The translations under genes were made by a program, and so were the position numbers. Under the pieces are notes generated by a model, which was given only the letters and a program-made list of their open reading frames with translations, made no database searches and was not told the origin of the DNA. Positions 63,601-64,000 of a stretch of DNA of 64,000 bases are shown piece after piece. Each line of letters begins with the position of its first letter. The stretch's first letter is position 1. This DNA is from Mytilus edulis (taxonomy: Eukaryota > Mollusca > Bivalvia > Mytilida > Mytilidae), in NCBI RefSeq assembly GCF_963676685.1, contig NC_092345.1:49187838-49251837 (forward strand), read 5' to 3'.

Positions 63601-63682
63601 GTGAACCACCTGATGGCGTGTAGTATGTATAGGTTACATCTGGACTAGTTCCTACATATCCTGATCCATAATCTCTCCAGAC
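47652..63682 (-). CDS. Secreted TSP1 / ShK multidomain protein, 5'-partial
   Basis: Eleven coding exons on the minus strand join in one frame: 63682-63544, 62717-62588, 62241-62037, 61112-60956, 59745-59617, 58210-58067, 53551-53399, 52522-52364, 52023-51895, 49391-49269 and 48649-47652 (stop). Exons 1-4 give three thrombospondin type-1 repeats (CSxTCGxG...C...C...C..PCP). The segment just before the first (YTYYTP...YKW) resembles the end of an ADAMTS/ADAMTSL/papilin spacer. Exons 5-10 each encode one six-cysteine ShK domain; the last exon is a hydrophilic, Cys-free tail. The layout implies an extracellular-matrix or secreted protein, perhaps ADAMTS-like or papilin-like, but no protease domain is in the window and upstream exons lie past 64000. 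The gene name is not assigned. ShK here is a disulfide-rich fold common in animal matrix and protease proteins, not evidence of a toxin. Confidence 0.85.
49269..49391 (-). CDS. TSP1-ShK gene, exon: ShK domain 6
   Basis: Phase 1-1, 123 bp. CKDELTDCADYGKSAC and NCQNFCGFC, then the basic GARRK just before the donor C|GTATGA. Confidence 0.88.
49762..50378 (+). mobile_element. Tandem-unit repeat ending in an ACGGACGGA tract
   Basis: Three units of ~170 bp share 'tggaccgtgaaattg', 'agtttcaagttgattggact' and 'aaaaactttaacctgaa'. They are preceded by 'gtacacggatgccccact' and followed by 'acggacgga' and 'tcgtaggtggggcat'. The end motifs 'atgccccact' and 'ggtggggcat' are partly inverted, which may mark the boundaries. 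No coding capacity. Confidence 0.75.
50955..51073. mobile_element. Palindromic MITE, ~119 bp
   Basis: Arms ~45 bp ('attataacgtgtcattttt' through 'gtattatcagccct') pair with the right half with few mismatches, around a ~30-base loop that itself holds 'tcttgggctgat'. Confidence 0.75.
51895..52023 (-). CDS. TSP1-ShK gene, exon: ShK domain 5
   Basis: Phase 1-1, 129 bp. CTDKVQCSEYGASVC and NCPKFCHFC. The acceptor TTCCAACAG was chosen because the next AG, five bases on, would put TGA in frame. Confidence 0.87.
52364..52522 (-). CDS. TSP1-ShK gene, exon: ShK domain 4
   Basis: Phase 1-1, 159 bp. Thr/Ala/Ser linker, then CADKISDCADYGADVC and NCQKHCDFC. It is very close to domain 3, which implies a recent exon duplication. 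The donor AAG|GTTGGT is the weakest in the gene. Confidence 0.88.
52784..52996. mobile_element. MITE family E, copy with both ends
   Basis: Inverted ends ACTGTGGATTCATT...GGGTACCAATTTTCGTGG and the complement. A relative lies at 37420-37605. It sits in the intron between ShK exons 3 and 4. Confidence 0.65.
53399..53551 (-). CDS. TSP1-ShK gene, exon: ShK domain 3
   Basis: Phase 1-1, 153 bp. An Ala/Thr/Ser-rich linker (NSVAGAATTVSRS) precedes CTDAITDCADYGADVC and NCQKHCDFC. Confidence 0.92.
53975..54190 (+). repeat. Dispersed repeat, 'agcaacacgacg' type
   Basis: The opening 'gcaacacgacgagtgccac' and the following 'ggatc.g' resemble 10650-10760. It directly abuts the retrozyme-like sequence on its right. 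Confidence 0.55.
54195..54395 (+). mobile_element. Retrozyme-like solo copy with intact hammerhead
   Basis: Matches the internal segment and right terminal repeat of 3004-3490 ('attagcttag' to 'tcctcaatgctcttcaactt' and the ribozyme), ending near 'gataact'. The left repeat is missing. It lies antisense in the intron between ShK exons 2 and 3. Confidence 0.65.
54315..54358 (+). ncRNA. Hammerhead ribozyme motif 4 (complete core)
   Basis: Stem I GCGTCA/TGGCGT (six pairs, two wobble), CTGATGA (54321-54327), stem II GTCT-TATGT-AGAC, GAAA (54341-54344), minimal stem III within CGCGCG, and cleavage triplet GTC ending at 54352. All invariant core bases are present. The sequence closely follows the known Schistosoma-type hammerhead, including its very short stem III, which in that family often works better as a dimer. 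Confidence 0.75.
55651..55933. mobile_element. Harbinger-like MITE with internal TCCTGCC repeats
   Basis: 283 bp, ends GGGAGCTACCATTTGATTTT and complement, TAA duplications at 55648-55650 and 55934-55936. The interior holds about seven units of 'tcctgcctttttttt' with variable spacers. The ends are homologous to those of 16886-17194. Confidence 0.75.
56176..56389 (+). repeat. Inverted repeat partner 1 (of 63765-63983)
   Basis: About 215 bp from 'agactaattta' to 'aattgtggcc' is near-identical to the complement of 63765-63983, including 'cctacctacc' and 'cagtcatcatgggtcgggtt'. Confidence 0.85.
56826..56854. repeat. (TA)n microsatellite
   Basis: About 14 TA/AT units. A second tract lies at 57520-57539 at the other side of the palindrome. 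Confidence 0.9.
56945..57522. mobile_element. 267-bp inverted repeat with tRNA-like boxes
   Basis: Arms 56945-57211 and 57257-57522 are >98% complementary; I see three substitutions. The 45-base loop contains 'aggatcctttactatagat'. Each arm has a perfect box B (GGTTCGAATCC) and a box A-like TGGTCTAGCGG about 60 bases away, one set per strand facing outward. This is a tRNA-derived sequence in head-to-head inverted arrangement. A (TA)n tract abuts the right arm, and another lies about 90 bases left of the left arm. Confidence 0.8.
58067..58210 (-). CDS. TSP1-ShK gene, exon: ShK domain 2
   Basis: Phase 1-1, 144 bp. Six ShK cysteines (GNCKDSSDCSGYADDLC, NCQKTCNLC) plus a seventh in PVEVC just after the domain, which could form an intermolecular disulfide. 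Confidence 0.9.
59473..59592. mobile_element. Short MITE related to 18128-18402
   Basis: Ends ATACAGCAGAATGCCTTGAG pair with the complement at the right end. The core 'ttagcttgcttgctag' to 'gaagtcattattaagg' matches the complement of 18300-18350. It lies between ShK exon 1 (59617) and ShK exon 2. Confidence 0.6.
59617..59745 (-). CDS. TSP1-ShK gene, exon: ShK domain 1
   Basis: Phase 1-1, 129 bp. Six Cys: SSCTDKIADCPDYGSQVC then NCKEYCGFC. It reads on to KDPN before a GTAAGT donor. Confidence 0.9.
60180..60430 (+). repeat. Degenerate 'cgggat' repeat with C-run
   Basis: Several loose repeats of 'ttcgggat..ggatt' end in a 14-base C-run near 60405. A partial family B fragment follows at 60525-60655. 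Confidence 0.4.
60956..61112 (-). CDS. TSP1-ShK gene, exon: rest of TSP1-c
   Basis: Begins CSKTCSKGVKSRQVKC (Ser replaces the usual Gly after TC) and ends CMAKPCD. Acceptor TTCTTTTGTAG, donor A|GTAAGT, phase 1. Confidence 0.9.
62037..62241 (-). CDS. TSP1-ShK gene, exon: TSP1-b and start of TSP1-c
   Basis: WSVGNWESCSRTCGGGITHR is a textbook TSP1 start with WxxW-type tryptophans. The repeat ends CNITPCPG and is followed by VWKATDWSC, the head of the third repeat. Donor TGT|GTAAGT, phase 0. Confidence 0.92.
62588..62717 (-). CDS. TSP1-ShK gene, exon: rest of TSP1-a
   Basis: Acceptor TATATTTACAG, donor GG|GTAAGT. It completes the first repeat with VVTCVQ...DDFHC...KPSESPEACNGNPCPP. Confidence 0.88.
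63330..63521. mobile_element. MITE close to a splice donor
   Basis: Inverted ends GGGCTATTCCATTAAAATGT through 'gtgggagggtag' and the complement; 192 bp. It ends about 20 bases from the donor of the first visible TSP1-ShK exon. Confidence 0.75.
63544..63682 (-). CDS. TSP1-ShK gene, first visible exon (spacer end, TSP1-a start)
   Basis: Acceptor TTTTTTTAATTTGAAG|GTC. It reads VWRDYGSGYV through CSQTCGHG; donor CATG|GTAATT, phase 1. Tyr/Ser/Gly-rich sequence precedes the CSQTCG signature. Confidence 0.85.
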
Positions 63683-63764
63683 CTTCAAATTAAAAAAAGA
63701 CAGGTGAAGGTGAGGAACATTTTTCTGCACCACTGCTGAAAACCTAAGAAATTATTTTCTTATA

Positions 63765-63983
63765 AGGCCACAATTAAAAATATTTCAGTTTGCCCAAACC
63801 CGACCCATGATGACTGGGTGTGGGTAGGTAGGTAGGCAAATTCTTTTTTTTTTTTTTTTTATCAGAATTTGCATGAAAATATTAAAAGATCTTTTAAAAA
63901 ACAGTATATCTTTTTTTTCCGTCAAACCTTTGTAGAGACAACCAAAAGCCATGAATTTAAAACCTCTAAAATAAATTAGTCTA
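63765..63983 (-). repeat. Inverted repeat partner 2 (of 56176-56389)
   Basis: Complementary to 56176-56389 over its full length apart from homopolymer length changes. It lies in the intron upstream of the first visible TSP1-ShK exon. Confidence 0.85.
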
Positions 63984-64000
63984 GGGTGTGGTGTAAAGAG

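Overview
The window is eukaryotic nuclear DNA: AT-rich, with short phase-consistent exons bounded by GT/AG introns, and crowded with short non-autonomous mobile elements. Several repeat families (the 'gaaacgcgcgtc' repeat, the three 0.6-1.3 kb repeats ending in a pairing AGGCTCTTTAGAGCCT motif, and a tandem repeat ending in an 'acggacgga' tract) are ones I associate with bivalve molluscs, especially Mytilus-like mussels. The species is an inference.

Layout. 1-171 (-): partial exon with a transmembrane segment. 3.0-5.6 kb: repeats, including three hammerhead-ribozyme motifs and a fold-back element carrying a Death-domain-like fragment. 5.9-9.3 kb (-): two-exon gene for a Ser/Thr/Arg-rich protein of about 172 residues, unknown. 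13.5-15.0 kb (-): exon coding for a CARD, a TPR-like helical array and a coiled coil, a likely innate-immune or apoptosis protein that continues past a 3' splice donor. 16-19 kb: a cluster of palindromic elements and a possible signal-peptide exon. 20.3-21.9 kb (-): multi-pass membrane protein with an extremely cysteine-rich loop. 25.8-39.7 kb (+): complete six-exon ZMYND19 orthologue (229 residues) whose introns carry three same-orientation copies of one large repeat. 47.6-63.7 kb (-): 11 coding exons of a secreted matrix-type protein with three thrombospondin type-1 repeats, six ShK domains and a cysteine-free tail of about 330 residues; its 5' end lies beyond the right edge.

The genes do not form a pathway. 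The strongest unusual signals are (i) hammerhead ribozymes in retrozyme-like repeats, one apparently intact at 54.3 kb and one tandem pair about 351 bp apart at 3 kb; (ii) TIR elements that share ends but carry unrelated internal tandem repeats; (iii) a near-perfect 2 x 267 bp inverted repeat with tRNA-like promoter boxes; and (iv) the TSP1-ShK gene, built from symmetric phase-1 exons and flanked by an inverted repeat pair that could favour back-splicing. Exon boundaries were read by eye from splice consensus and reading-frame continuity. No database or structure search was run.
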